A stretch of DNA of 64,000 nucleotides from GM7GCV1 sp965222065 (GCA_965222065.1 OZ244933.1:1798001-1862000), one strand, 5' to 3'. Positions 8,391 to 17,335 are shown, counted from the first letter of the stretch. Program-made: numbers and translations. The notes: generated by a model not told the origin, from the letters alone.

Positions 8391-8569
8391 AAGGTATTGG
8401 GAGTAGACGTCTTCAACAGGTTTAGGCAAAGTAAAGAGACGACATCGGGGTGCAAACTGGCACTCAGGGGAACTGCCCCCTCAAGGAAAACGCCCGTTCA
8501 CCATTTTTCGCACTGCAGTATCCTGAAAAAATTCGTAAAAGCCCCGAGGTTGCAGCGGGGCTTTTTTGT
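8391..8569 (+). ncRNA. Candidate small RNA of unknown family
   Basis: The 357-base gap between xseB and the HNH gene holds a promoter-like sequence and a strong terminator defining a transcript of about 180 nt. Within it, two adjacent hairpins have nearly the same loop: GTGC-AAACTG-GCAC (8450-8463) and GGGG-AACTG-CCCC (8467-8479), followed by an unpaired CAAGGAAAAC. Three GGA words are present, but they are too few and not loop-centred enough to call it a CsrA-binding RNA. The length resembles 6S RNA, but the genomic place and sequence do not. An alternative is a long leader for the HNH gene ended by an attenuator. Confidence 0.5.
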
Positions 8570-8570
8570 T
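8536..8570 (+). terminator. Rho-independent terminator of the candidate small RNA
   Basis: The stem AGCCCCG/CGGGGCT with a short GAGGTTG-type loop is followed by six T. It ends 37 bases before the HNH start, so it cannot be the terminator of that gene, and xseB is transcribed the other way. Confidence 0.85.
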
Positions 8571-8606
8571 TGTGGTCTTCAACAAAGATTCGGAGGCATG
8601 AACTAG

Positions 8607-9170
8607 ATGGAGTCACAGATACTTAGGCTTAACATTGCGGGTCAGCCAATCGAGTGGCTCAACTGGCAGGAAGCGGTTACGCTTTATGCTCGGGACATTG
8701 TTGCCTGGAGCCTGGGGGAGGTGGTTCGCGAGGTTCATGGCGGTATATGCCGGGCGACCGGGCATCGATCCTGTATTCGGGTTCCCAGCATCATCGCCAG
8801 TAATGGTGAGAGGCTGGCCAGGCCGCGCAGCACCTATCCGCTAAATAACCGAACGCTGTTTGCTCGCGACGAACACCTTTGTATGTACTGCGGAAACCAG
8901 TTTCCTGAGGCCGAACTGACCCGGGACCACATAGAGCCTCTGTCACGGGGCGGTCAGGATATCTGGGAGAATGTCGTGGCGGCATGTCGACGATGCAACC
9001 AGCACAAAGGAAATCTCTCTCTGCAACAGGCCGGAATGGAGTTGCTGGCCATGCCCTATCGGCCAAATCTGGCTGAATATCTGGCGCTCGTGAATGATCG
9101 TCGAATAAGGGCAGACCAGATGGAATTCCTCAGCGCCCAGTTTTCAAAAAATTATCGAAAAGTATCCTGA
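8607..9170 (+). CDS. HNH endonuclease domain protein
   Basis: A 187-residue stand-alone HNH protein. The nuclease core is complete: zinc cysteines C92xxC95 and C127xxC130, the catalytic pair Asp107-His108 in a DHIEPLSRGG motif, Asn122 and the trailing NQHKG. Proteins of this exact layout are common chromosomal genes in Gammaproteobacteria; their biological substrate is not established. It stands alone, after the small-RNA terminator. The AGGC-ATGAACT region upstream gives an AGG ribosome site some 10 bases before the chosen ATG. Confidence 0.85.
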   Translation: MESQILRLNIAGQPIEWLNWQEAVTLYARDIVAWSLGEVVREVHGGICRATGHRSCIRVPSIIASNGERLARPRSTYPLNNRTLFARDEHLCMYCGNQFPEAELTRDHIEPLSRGGQDIWENVVAACRRCNQHKGNLSLQQAGMELLAMPYRPNLAEYLALVNDRRIRADQMEFLSAQFSKNYRKVS

Positions 9171-9449
9171 GCGCGTTCTGAATTAAACATGTTCCCACGC
9201 AATTTCTCATGAAAATGGGAGGGGTCAATCTTTGCCGGGTTTATGTCGATTATATGGTCGATTCCGGCCTGAAATGCTCTTGAAAATAAAAATAATTATC
9301 AATTAATACAACAAGTTACGCTAATTTGTAAAGTAAGAAGGGAAATATGTAAATTTTCTGTAGAACTATTTGATCTGGATCTATTTCCTCACTTTAATGC
9401 CCTGCTAGTGTTTCAGTTATGTGCATATAAAAGACAAAGATCCAAACCA

Positions 9450-10574
9450 ATGTTTCGACAAGCCTTACCAAAGAAAAATAAACAAATTCACAACCAGGAG
9501 CAGAGCTGCTTAAGCAGGAAACAAGCCGGGACTCGATTCGCTTTCTTTTGTTTGCCCCTGATTTTATTTTCCTCATTTATACAGGCACAAACGACCGTAC
9601 CTGTTTCTGCGGCCAACAGAATAGCTCTGGGAATTGAGACTGAGGTGGTACTCCCCATGGATTCCTTCGCCCAGGTCACGGCAACGGGTGTTGTCATTGC
9701 GCCCCAGGGCAGTGCTTATCCCGTAACCAGTCCATTTGACGGTGTTCTGGTCAGGCCGTTGGTTTTTCCGGGAGTGTCAGTAGAAGCAGGTCAGTCCATC
9801 GCGCTTTTGCACAGCCCTGATTATTCAACCGCAAAAGCAGAGCAAGAGACCATGCGCTTAACGTTGGTCCACAATGAGCATTTGTATGAAAGTGCCGAGA
9901 ACCTCCACCAATTGGGGTTGCGTTCCGAATTAGAGCTGGATGAAGCCAGGCATGAACTGGACTCGGCCCGACTCGAATTGACTGCCATGGCTGATCGCTT
10001 GGCTTTAGTTAGCGAGGGTGAAAAAGCCGGTCAGTTTGTATTGGCCGCACCTGTGGATGGGGTGGTCAATAACTTTGCTTTGGATCCGGGCGACGAGGTA
10101 GTAGCGTCCATGACACTGGCGACCATCTTTGAAGGAAACCAGTACTGGGCTCGTATTCAGGTACCGGAAACAGGTGCATCCCAGGTTGAGCTGCAAGCCC
10201 GGGTAGAGTTTGCCGAAACAGGTTCTACGGGCATGGTGGTATCTATTGCGCCCGAAATTGACCCGGATACCAGGTCGCTTGAAGTAATTGTCGAGCTTCC
10301 TTCAGACGTCCAGTGGCGTATTGGCCAGCTTGTTTCGGCAAGCTTTTTATCCAGCGTTAAACCGGGCACACAGGCACTGCCAGAACAAGCCATTGTTCGG
10401 ATTGGTGGTGATACGTTTGTATTTGTTGAAATTCCCACCGGATTTAGGCTGACACCGGTCACCATAGTCTCCCGTGCCCGGGATGTGGTCATTGTGGCCG
10501 GGGAACTGGAGGCTGAAGATCAAGTTGCTGTTTCAGGGCTGGCTGCACTTAAAAACATTATCGAGGGAGCCTAG
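9450..10574 (+). CDS. RND efflux periplasmic adaptor (CzcB/CusB group)
   Basis: First gene of a four-gene efflux operon. The ATG at 9450 is preferred over the upstream GTG at 9408; about 374 residues. A hydrophobic segment (FAFFCLPLILF) after an unusually long polar start ends at an AQA-type cleavage site, so it is exported. Next comes the lipoyl/barrel-sandwich half GVVIAPQGSAYPVTSPFDGVL, an alpha-helical hairpin rich in Glu/Leu (about residues 125-190), and the beta-barrel with GMVVSIAPEIDPDTRS, as in membrane-fusion proteins. No N- or C-terminal metal-binding extension is visible. It links the inner-membrane pump to the outer-membrane channel. Confidence 0.85.
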   Translation: MFRQALPKKNKQIHNQEQSCLSRKQAGTRFAFFCLPLILFSSFIQAQTTVPVSAANRIALGIETEVVLPMDSFAQVTATGVVIAPQGSAYPVTSPFDGVLVRPLVFPGVSVEAGQSIALLHSPDYSTAKAEQETMRLTLVHNEHLYESAENLHQLGLRSELELDEARHELDSARLELTAMADRLALVSEGEKAGQFVLAAPVDGVVNNFALDPGDEVVASMTLATIFEGNQYWARIQVPETGASQVELQARVEFAETGSTGMVVSIAPEIDPDTRSLEVIVELPSDVQWRIGQLVSASFLSSVKPGTQALPEQAIVRIGGDTFVFVEIPTGFRLTPVTIVSRARDVVIVAGELEAEDQVAVSGLAALKNIIEGA

Positions 10575-10580
10575 GCATCC

Positions 10581-13500
10581 ATGTTAGCGCGAGTAATCGG
10601 GTTTTCATTAACCCAGCGGGCTCTGGTGTTGCTGGCTTCGCTGTTTCTCCTTGGTGCCGGTCTGGCATCTGTCACCAATCTGCCGATTGATGCGTTTCCG
10701 GAGATTGCGCCAACCCAGGTCAAATTGATCATGAAAGCACCGGGTATGACTCCGGAAGAGGTTGAGTCCCGCGTGCTGCGTCCACTGGAACTGGAGCTGC
10801 TGGGAATTCCCAACCAGACGGTAATGCGTGCGACTGCCAAATACGCTATTGCTGATATCACCATTGATTTTGAAGAAGGCACCGATGTTTATTGGGCGCG
10901 CCAGCAAGTTTCGGAGCGTCTGGTGACCGTACAGGAGGAGTTACCGGAAACGGTGGAAGGGGGGCTGGCGCCTATTTCGACCGCGCTCTCCGAATTGTTC
11001 ATGTTTACCATTGAAGGAGATGAGTACTCGCTGGAAGAGCGCCGCTCACTACTGGACTGGTTGATCCGCCCAAGCTTGAGAACGCTTCCGGGAGTGGCTG
11101 ATGTCAATGCCCTTGGCGGACGTGTTCGAACGTTTGAGATTGTCCCGGATGAGGCGGCCTTAATCGCCACGAATACCCGAATTGATGATATTCACCAAAC
11201 CGTTATGAGCAACAATCTCAACGATGGTGCCGGACGTATTGACGAGGGTGAAGAAGCCATTGTGGTTCGGAGCATTGGTTCCGCCCAGACGGTGTCAGAT
11301 ATCGCTAATCTGGTGATTCGTGAAACCGACGGGGGTGTCCTTCGTATCGGGGACGTTGCCCGGGTTAAATTGGGATCACTAACCCGCTATGGATCGGTCA
11401 CACGTGATGGTGAGGGTGAAGCAGTTGAAGGCATTGTGGTTTCCCTTAGAGGTGCCGATGCACGAATGGTTGTCGAGGGTGTAGAGCAAAGACTGGAAGA
11501 GCTCAAGCCGAGTTTGCCTGATGGGGTCAGTGTCCGGGTTTTCTATAATCGCTCTGATCTGATCAATACGGCTGTGGGTACCGTTACCGAGGCGCTGGTG
11601 CTTGCTGCTGTGCTGGTTATCCTGCTGCTCATCCTGTTTTTGGGTAATTGGCGTGCTGCGTTGGTAGTGACCCTGATTCTGCCCTTTTCCGCACTGTCAA
11701 CTTTTCTGCTTATGTGGATGTTTGGTATCTCGGCCAACCTGATGAGCCTGGGTGGATTGGCGATTGCCATCGGCATGATTGTCGATAGCGCGATTGTGGT
11801 CATCGAAAACACGGTAGAGCGACTTAAAAACACCAATAAGCGTGACAAGCTTCATATCATGTTTCGGGCGGCCAGCGAGGTATCGGTTCCTACTGCTTCA
11901 GGGACGTTAATTATCTGTCTGGTTTTTCTGCCGTTGCTCACTCTGGAAGGTTTGGAAGGAAAGCTGTTTTCGCCCGTGGCCCTGGCCATTGTATTTGCCC
12001 TGGGATCTGCGCTGTTACTGGCATTTACACTCATTCCGGTATTTGGCTCCTTCCTCCTGAATTCAAAAGACAGGCCAACAGCCTGGATCATGCGGGTATT
12101 GACCCCCTGGTATGAAAAACTGCTGGTCCTCGCAATGAAGCAGCCCAAAGTAGTGTACATAGTGGCCGCAGTCAGTGTGGTGCTGGCGTCTATTAGTTAC
12201 ATGACGATTGGTAAAACGTTTATGCCGACTATGAACGAAGGGGCTGTTGTCATGCAGCTAACAGCACTGCCTTCAATCAGCTTGTCTCAAAGTGAGGCCG
12301 ATGACCTGCGTGTTGAAGCGATGATTATCGATCGTGTTCCGGAGGTTCAACACGTCATTTCGCGAGTGGGTTCGGACGAACTCGGCCTTGATCCCATGAG
12401 TCTCAACGAGAGTGATATGTTTCTTGAGCTGTCGCCAAGGTCTGAATGGCGAGAGCAGGACATGGACTGGCTGGTCAATGAAATTCGGGCCGTCATGACA
12501 GATTTTGTCGGCATTGAATCTTCATTCACACAGCCGATTGATATGCGGGTTTCGGAAATGTTGACCGGTTCCCGGGGAGACCTGGCCATAAAGATTTTTG
12601 GGCCGGATGCCCAGACTTTGGCAGACCTGGCCGGCCAGATTGAGAATATTGTCGGTGGCGTGAATGGTGCGACAGATGTGTCGACTGCTTCGAATGATAT
12701 CTCTGAGTATCTGCGTGTCGAGGTTCACAGCGAGCGTGCGGGGATGTTTGGACTGAGTGTCGTCGATGTGCAGCGAGAGATGCGGGCAAGGCTCGAGGGA
12801 ATAAGGGCAGGTGAAATCATAGAGCCAGACCGGAGAACGCCGATTCTGATCCGCAGTGATGGTAGCTATCGGGAAGATCTGCCGGGTTTCCGTGATATTC
12901 GTCTGGTCACTCATGCGGGCCGGCATGTTCGGCTTTCCGATGTGGCCGATATTGAGCGCGCCGAAGGGTTGGCCAGCGTTGAAAGGGAAAATGGCTCCCG
13001 ATACGCGGTTGTTGAAGCCTTTGTGTCCGGGCGTGACCTGGTGGGATTTGTCGAGGATGCCCAGGCGGCTGTTGAAGAACAGCTGCAGTTGCCGCCGGGA
13101 TATCGGCTGGATTTTGGTGGCGAATTTGAGAACCAGCGTCGCGCCAATGCCAGACTGGCCTTGGTTATCCCTCTTTCGTTGGGTCTGATATTTATAGTGA
13201 TTTTTATGACACTAAGATCGCTGCGTCAAACGTTGCTGATCTTTTTCAATATTCCCTTTGCCGTGGTAGGCGGGATTATCACGCTCGGGTTGTCAGGCGA
13301 ATTTCTTTCCGTGCCTGCCTCGGTCGGCTTTATCGCCCTGCTGGGTATAGCGGTTCTGAATGGACTGGTGCTCATTACCTATTTCAATGACTTGCGAGCA
13401 CAAGGCAAGAACATGGAAGAGGCGGTGATACTGGGGGCTACGCGTAGATTGAGACCTGTTCTTATGACAGCGACGACGGCGGCCTTTGGTCTGGCACCAC

Positions 13501-13688
13501 TGCTGTTCTCAACCGGGCCAGGTTCCGAGATTCAGAAGCCTCTCGCCCTGGTCATGATTGGTGGTCTGGTTTCGTCAACACTATTGACGCTTTTCCTGTT
13601 GCCTTTGTTGTACCGCCGTTTTGGTGAAGCAGGTTCAATTCAAACCTACAGTAAGGAAGTCCAATGGATTCGTCCCTACGCAAATTAA
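10581..13688 (+). CDS. Heavy-metal-type RND efflux pump, inner-membrane subunit
   Basis: A 1035-residue proton-driven pump with the RND plan: helix 1, a periplasmic half, helices 2-6, helix 7, second periplasmic half and helices 8-12. The N-terminal region NLPIDAFPEIAPTQVKL is typical of the CzcA/CusA group. The helix-4 motif is AIAIGMIVDSAIVVIEN, with Asp402 and Glu409; this is nearer to CusA-type sequences than to the DFGxxxDGA motif of zinc/cobalt CzcA pumps. Methionines for monovalent metal relay were not mapped, so the substrate is open. It starts six bases after the adaptor stop and its 3' end overlaps the DUF3240 gene by 25 bases. Confidence 0.88.
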   Translation: MLARVIGFSLTQRALVLLASLFLLGAGLASVTNLPIDAFPEIAPTQVKLIMKAPGMTPEEVESRVLRPLELELLGIPNQTVMRATAKYAIADITIDFEEGTDVYWARQQVSERLVTVQEELPETVEGGLAPISTALSELFMFTIEGDEYSLEERRSLLDWLIRPSLRTLPGVADVNALGGRVRTFEIVPDEAALIATNTRIDDIHQTVMSNNLNDGAGRIDEGEEAIVVRSIGSAQTVSDIANLVIRETDGGVLRIGDVARVKLGSLTRYGSVTRDGEGEAVEGIVVSLRGADARMVVEGVEQRLEELKPSLPDGVSVRVFYNRSDLINTAVGTVTEALVLAAVLVILLLILFLGNWRAALVVTLILPFSALSTFLLMWMFGISANLMSLGGLAIAIGMIVDSAIVVIENTVERLKNTNKRDKLHIMFRAASEVSVPTASGTLIICLVFLPLLTLEGLEGKLFSPVALAIVFALGSALLLAFTLIPVFGSFLLNSKDRPTAWIMRVLTPWYEKLLVLAMKQPKVVYIVAAVSVVLASISYMTIGKTFMPTMNEGAVVMQLTALPSISLSQSEADDLRVEAMIIDRVPEVQHVISRVGSDELGLDPMSLNESDMFLELSPRSEWREQDMDWLVNEIRAVMTDFVGIESSFTQPIDMRVSEMLTGSRGDLAIKIFGPDAQTLADLAGQIENIVGGVNGATDVSTASNDISEYLRVEVHSERAGMFGLSVVDVQREMRARLEGIRAGEIIEPDRRTPILIRSDGSYREDLPGFRDIRLVTHAGRHVRLSDVADIERAEGLASVERENGSRYAVVEAFVSGRDLVGFVEDAQAAVEEQLQLPPGYRLDFGGEFENQRRANARLALVIPLSLGLIFIVIFMTLRSLRQTLLIFFNIPFAVVGGIITLGLSGEFLSVPASVGFIALLGIAVLNGLVLITYFNDLRAQGKNMEEAVILGATRRLRPVLMTATTAAFGLAPLLFSTGPGSEIQKPLALVMIGGLVSSTLLTLFLLPLLYRRFGEAGSIQTYSKEVQWIRPYAN

Positions 13689-13972
13689 CAATTATTTGTC
13701 CAAGAGTGCTCGAGTCAAATTTTCTGGATGTGCTCGATAGTATTGAAGATCTGTCTGGCTATACCGTTGTCGATGCATTGGGTCGTGGTCCCTTTATTGA
13801 GCAATTAAGCCAGCGGGAACAGGTAAAGGGGGCAATGGATGCAATCATGGCGATCATGATTCTTCCCCAATCGCAAATTGATAGCGTTCTATCGGCGGTG
13901 GCATCCAGTTTTGCCCACACTCACATCTCTTACTGGGTAGAACCAGTGCTTGATTTTGCGAGATTGCAATGA
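13664..13972 (+). CDS. DUF3240 family small protein of a metal efflux operon
   Basis: A 102-residue soluble protein, mostly beta-alpha-beta in pattern, without signal peptide. Small proteins of the DUF3240 family follow CzcA-type pump genes in many marine bacteria and resemble PII-like regulators; direct function is unproven. Its start overlaps the pump gene by 25 bases and its stop overlaps the TolC-like gene by four (ATGA), so it is translated as part of the operon. Family assignment is from gene context plus the LTIICPRVLE...WVEPV pattern. Confidence 0.7.
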   Translation: MDSSLRKLTIICPRVLESNFLDVLDSIEDLSGYTVVDALGRGPFIEQLSQREQVKGAMDAIMAIMILPQSQIDSVLSAVASSFAHTHISYWVEPVLDFARLQ

Positions 13973-15195
13973 AAGTGTTCAGACTGATTTTATTAGCGCC
14001 TTTGGTGTTTTTTGGTACCAACAGTCTGCAGGCGCAAACCAATGACCTTTTCCAGCTTATGGAGCAAGCTATACAGGGCTCGCCTGCCGTTCAGGCTGCC
14101 AGAATTGACATTGATAGGGCCGAAGCAACAGCTGGCTCCCTGGAAGCCGGCCCCTATGAGTTTGAGTTCTTTGTCTCTGGCGCACGCCGGGAAATAAACG
14201 ATCCCCTTGCCATGCCCAATGAATTTGATGAGTGGGAAGCAGGAATATCCAGGACTGTCAGGTTGCCCGGAAAACGCAGCACCGATCTCGAATTGGCCAG
14301 TCTGGAGGTCGAGTTTGCCAGGGCAAAATACGCGAAGGTATTAAATGAACAGCAGTGGGCGTTTATAGAAAGCTGGAATAGCTGGTCACGTCTGGCGCTG
14401 CTTTCTGGAGTTCTTGAAGAGCAATATATCGATGCTCGCAGACTGGCTGAACTTGAGCAAAAGAAAGTCGATGATGGCGCCGGACGTCAGGTAAATGCCG
14501 ATCAGTTAAAACTGGAGGCTGACCTGATACAGCTGGAACTTGAACAAAATAATCTGGCCAAAATGAATGCCCGGTCCAGACTGGAAACCAGCTACCCCAA
14601 TATCATTTTTCCAATGGAACCGATTTCTTTCGCCATCCCGGATTTCGAAGCTCTGCTGGCCGAGGATGAAATTGTGCAACCCGAGCAGCGGCTGGCGGAA
14701 ATCGCCAGTGAACAGGCTAGTTACTCAGCAATGCGTTCGCGGCAAAATCGTCTTCCGGATCCCACATTGCAGTTGTCATACACCGATGAATTTGGTGGTC
14801 TGGAAAATACAATCGTCGCCAGTATTTCTATTCCAATCGGGGGGAAAGCCCGGTCTTCAGCCTCCAGGGAAGCGGAAGCGTATTCGTTGATGCAGGCCAT
14901 GAATCTGGAGCAAATCCAGAGACAGGCTAATCAGAATTTTTACAGTGTCAGGCAGGGCTATAGTCTTGCCTTGCAGAGTCTGGAGCGGGCAAAAAGCGCA
15001 CAAGATGCCTCGCAATCAGTTCTTGACCGAATTCAGCAGGGTTACCGTTCAGGCAATATGACACTGACAGAATTAATCGCTGCCAGGCGCTCCCACAGAC
15101 AGACTGAACGATACATTATTGATCAAACGGCGAATGCAGAGCTGGCAGCCATGAAGTATTGGATTTTGGCCGAAGGCTCCTTTACTCCAAAATAA
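13969..15195 (+). CDS. TolC-family outer-membrane efflux channel (CzcC-like)
   Basis: A 408-residue exported protein. The signal peptide ends at LQAQ (about residue 24). Two helical halves follow, each starting with a family-typical segment (LMEQAIQGSPAVQAAR early; QNRLPDPTLQLSYTDEFGG in the middle) and ending in a long coiled-coil region rich in Ala, Gln and Leu. It would form the outer-membrane channel of the pump encoded upstream, with which it is translationally coupled. Its shorter length fits CzcC rather than TolC. Confidence 0.85.
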   Translation: MKVFRLILLAPLVFFGTNSLQAQTNDLFQLMEQAIQGSPAVQAARIDIDRAEATAGSLEAGPYEFEFFVSGARREINDPLAMPNEFDEWEAGISRTVRLPGKRSTDLELASLEVEFARAKYAKVLNEQQWAFIESWNSWSRLALLSGVLEEQYIDARRLAELEQKKVDDGAGRQVNADQLKLEADLIQLELEQNNLAKMNARSRLETSYPNIIFPMEPISFAIPDFEALLAEDEIVQPEQRLAEIASEQASYSAMRSRQNRLPDPTLQLSYTDEFGGLENTIVASISIPIGGKARSSASREAEAYSLMQAMNLEQIQRQANQNFYSVRQGYSLALQSLERAKSAQDASQSVLDRIQQGYRSGNMTLTELIAARRSHRQTERYIIDQTANAELAAMKYWILAEGSFTPK

Positions 15196-15264
15196 TCTAT
15201 GTAATCCAGATTTATCGGCGTAACTGGTTTAGAATCTTTGCTTATGTCAGTAGTGGTGTAGCCC

Positions 15265-15570
15265 ATGTTGCCAGAAGCGCGCCAGCGAGTGCTTGCTGTG
15301 TTGAATTCCGTACCCAGCGGTTCGGTAGTTAGCTATGGGCAAGTGGCAGAGATGGCCGGATTGGGCAGAGGTGCGCGGCAGGTGGGCCAGATATTGCGAA
15401 GCCTGCCTGAAGATACCCGGGTGCCCTGGCACCGGGTGATTAGTGCCTCGGGGTTGATCAGTCTTCCGGAGCCAGGAAAATTACAACAGATCAGTCAGCT
15501 TTGCCAGGAAGGTATCGTCGTCAATAATGGTCGTGTCGACATGCAACAATACCGCTGGTGCCCTGCTTAA
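15265..15570 (+). CDS. Alkyltransferase-like protein (Atl), DNA-lesion binding
   Basis: A 101-residue protein equal to the DNA-binding domain of O6-alkylguanine-DNA alkyltransferase. The active-site PCHRV becomes PWHRVI at residues 54-59, so the alkyl-accepting cysteine is replaced by tryptophan. That change defines the Atl proteins, which bind O6-alkylguanine and steer it to nucleotide excision repair instead of repairing it directly. The helix-turn-helix region GQVAEMAGLGRGARQVGQ with its arginine finger is intact. It is followed 23 bases later by a ferredoxin gene. Confidence 0.88.
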   Translation: MLPEARQRVLAVLNSVPSGSVVSYGQVAEMAGLGRGARQVGQILRSLPEDTRVPWHRVISASGLISLPEPGKLQQISQLCQEGIVVNNGRVDMQQYRWCPA

Positions 15571-15593
15571 CAGGTCACAGGAAAAAGAAGTCC

Positions 15594-15893
15594 ATGAGTT
15601 ATCAGATACAGCTGTGCTTTGAAGATCAGAGCGTTGAGTTTGAGTGCGAGGCATCCGATACCATTATGGAAGGTGCGCGTCGACGAGGTATTTTTTTGGC
15701 AAGCTATTGTGAGCAGGGTGGTTGCGGCGCCTGTACTTCATTAATGAAAAAGGGGGCTGTGGCCTATATGCGCTCTGTCAGGGGCATCCCGCAGGATCCG
15801 GTGCCAGGCGACATGATTCGGCCCTGTTCAGCCATGCCCCTGGAGGACCTGAAACTGGAGCCGTTGTCGCGCTGGAAAGCGTTCTCCAAATAG
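15594..15893 (+). CDS. Plant-type [2Fe-2S] ferredoxin
   Basis: The start at 15594 (MSYQIQLCF) gives 99 residues. The cluster ligands are Cys39, Cys44, Cys47 (CEQGGCGAC) and Cys78, the spacing of plant-type ferredoxins and of the ferredoxin domains of oxygenase reductases. There is no reductase or oxygenase next to it, so the electron partner cannot be named. A ribosome site AGGAAAAAGAAG lies just upstream. It may be co-transcribed with the Atl gene before it. Confidence 0.85.
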   Translation: MSYQIQLCFEDQSVEFECEASDTIMEGARRRGIFLASYCEQGGCGACTSLMKKGAVAYMRSVRGIPQDPVPGDMIRPCSAMPLEDLKLEPLSRWKAFSK

Positions 15894-15976
15894 TTCCTGT
15901 TTTTCCCGATAGCATCTGCTTGTTTCTGCAAAAGAAGCATCCCATACTTCGCGACCAAATTTTGAGTGAGAGAATC

Positions 15977-16471
15977 ATGCAAATAGAAAAAGGAAAGGTT
16001 GTCAGCTTTCATTACCGCCTTAAAGACGCCAATGACAATTTACTGGAGGAGTCCCATGGCGGTGAGCCGACTGCCTATTTGCATGGCCAGCAGAATATTC
16101 TTCCTGCACTGGAAGCAGAGTTTGAAGGGAAACAGGCTGGAGATACAGTGCAAGTCAGCCTTACCCCTGACCAGGCTTACGGTGAGTACAATCCTGAAGC
16201 CGTCCAGCGAGTGCCGTTAAAACGCATTCTCGGCAAGGAAAATAAAGGGGTAAAACTTAAACCTGGCCAGATATTGTCGGTGGATACAGACCAGGGACCG
16301 CGACAGGTGAGGGTGGTAAAAGTTGGAAAATTCAATGTGGATCTGGACACCAACCATCCGCTGGCAGGTGTGAATCTCAATTTCGACGTAGAAATTGTGG
16401 AAGTGCGCGACGCCACCGGGGAAGAGATTTCTCACGGTCACGCTCACGGTCCGGGTGGTCATCACCACTAA
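15977..16471 (+). CDS. slyD: FKBP-type peptidyl-prolyl isomerase and metallochaperone SlyD
   Basis: A 164-residue protein beginning MQIEKGKVVSFHYRL. It has the SlyD order: FKBP half, the inserted chaperone flap (about 70-125), the return strand and a histidine-rich tail HGHAHGPGGHHH that binds nickel or zinc in the family. The tail is short compared with E. coli. The last 95 bases are also coding on the opposite strand, for the end of the patatin gene, so the metal-binding tail and the patatin C-terminus constrain each other. Confidence 0.93.
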   Translation: MQIEKGKVVSFHYRLKDANDNLLEESHGGEPTAYLHGQQNILPALEAEFEGKQAGDTVQVSLTPDQAYGEYNPEAVQRVPLKRILGKENKGVKLKPGQILSVDTDQGPRQVRVVKVGKFNVDLDTNHPLAGVNLNFDVEIVEVRDATGEEISHGHAHGPGGHHH

Positions 16472-17315
16472 CCAGGCCTGGTTTTTCCCCGGCGGGAAAC
16501 TTTTCGTCGAGGGCTTTTGCCAATTCATCGCGGGCAGCTTCACCGGCGTTCAGCGCCTGTTCCATCCTGTGCAGGTCAAAAAAATCAATGCCTGAGGTGT
16601 CGGGTCGTATCAGGATGTCCGGTTTTTCCAGGTCAAGGCGCTTTTCCAGGGCTGCCAACTGCATAATATCCAGGGCACCCACGGCAATTTCCAGGGCGCT
16701 GGGAAGGGGTGAATTGCCCTGTTCTGGCAGGCTGGTGACATCAATGGCAATACAGAAATCCATATCCTGCGCAGCCAGCTCATAACCCAGGTTGTTCACC
16801 AGGCCTCCATCAACAAGCAACCAGTCGCCGATTTCAACTGGAGAAAATACGCCCGGTACTGCCATGCTGGCCTGCACGGCCGGTAACAGATCACCCGAGT
16901 CGAGAACGATTTCCTTACCGGTATGGTAATCGCACGCAATGGCTTTAAAGGGAATATTCAGGTCATCAAATGTCAGGTCGTGAATTTCATTGAACAGATA
17001 TTCAAACAGGCCGTCCGCCTTAATCAGGCCGCCAGATCCGGAATTTGGTGAGAGAATTTTTACCCAGCGGACCAGGTTGCGGGATTTTTTAAGCAGGTCC
17101 CGAAGTTGATCCTCTTTTAATACCATGTGTTCGCGAAGCCGCGTTTCAATCTCGCTGGCTGAAATGCCACTGGCATAAAGCGCACCAATAATCGCCCCCA
17201 TACTGGTACCAACGATTTTGTCCGGTTTTATCCCGCGTTCGTCGAGAAGTCGTAATAAGGGCAGGTGTGCAAGTCCTCTTGCCCCGCCTCCGCCTAAAGC
17301 CAGACCCAGTTTCAT
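16377..17315 (-). CDS. Patatin-like phospholipase (RssA type)
   Basis: A 312-residue serine-aspartate dyad hydrolase. Seen: oxyanion loop GGGGARG at 8-14, nucleophile motif GTSMG with Ser38, and the second catalytic motif DGG with Asp169. The start at 17315 is supported by GGAGG nine bases upstream. No signal peptide is present, so it is cytoplasmic or membrane-associated. The C-terminal 30 residues are encoded antisense to slyD and are basic and low in complexity. Substrate is unknown. It follows hslO on the same strand, 20 bases downstream. Confidence 0.88.
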   Translation of the reverse strand: MKLGLALGGGGARGLAHLPLLRLLDERGIKPDKIVGTSMGAIIGALYASGISASEIETRLREHMVLKEDQLRDLLKKSRNLVRWVKILSPNSGSGGLIKADGLFEYLFNEIHDLTFDDLNIPFKAIACDYHTGKEIVLDSGDLLPAVQASMAVPGVFSPVEIGDWLLVDGGLVNNLGYELAAQDMDFCIAIDVTSLPEQGNSPLPSALEIAVGALDIMQLAALEKRLDLEKPDILIRPDTSGIDFFDLHRMEQALNAGEAARDELAKALDEKFPAGEKPGLVSGDDHPDRERDREKSLPRWRRALPQFLRRN

Positions 17316-17335
17316 CGCATGATCCTCCATCCAGC

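Noticed and set aside
8391..8569. 6S RNA or CsrB/RsmZ-type identity for the candidate small RNA
   Set aside because: 6S is expected beside zapA and a formyltetrahydrofolate ligase gene and has a different closing stem; CsrB-type RNAs have many loop GGA motifs, and only three are seen.
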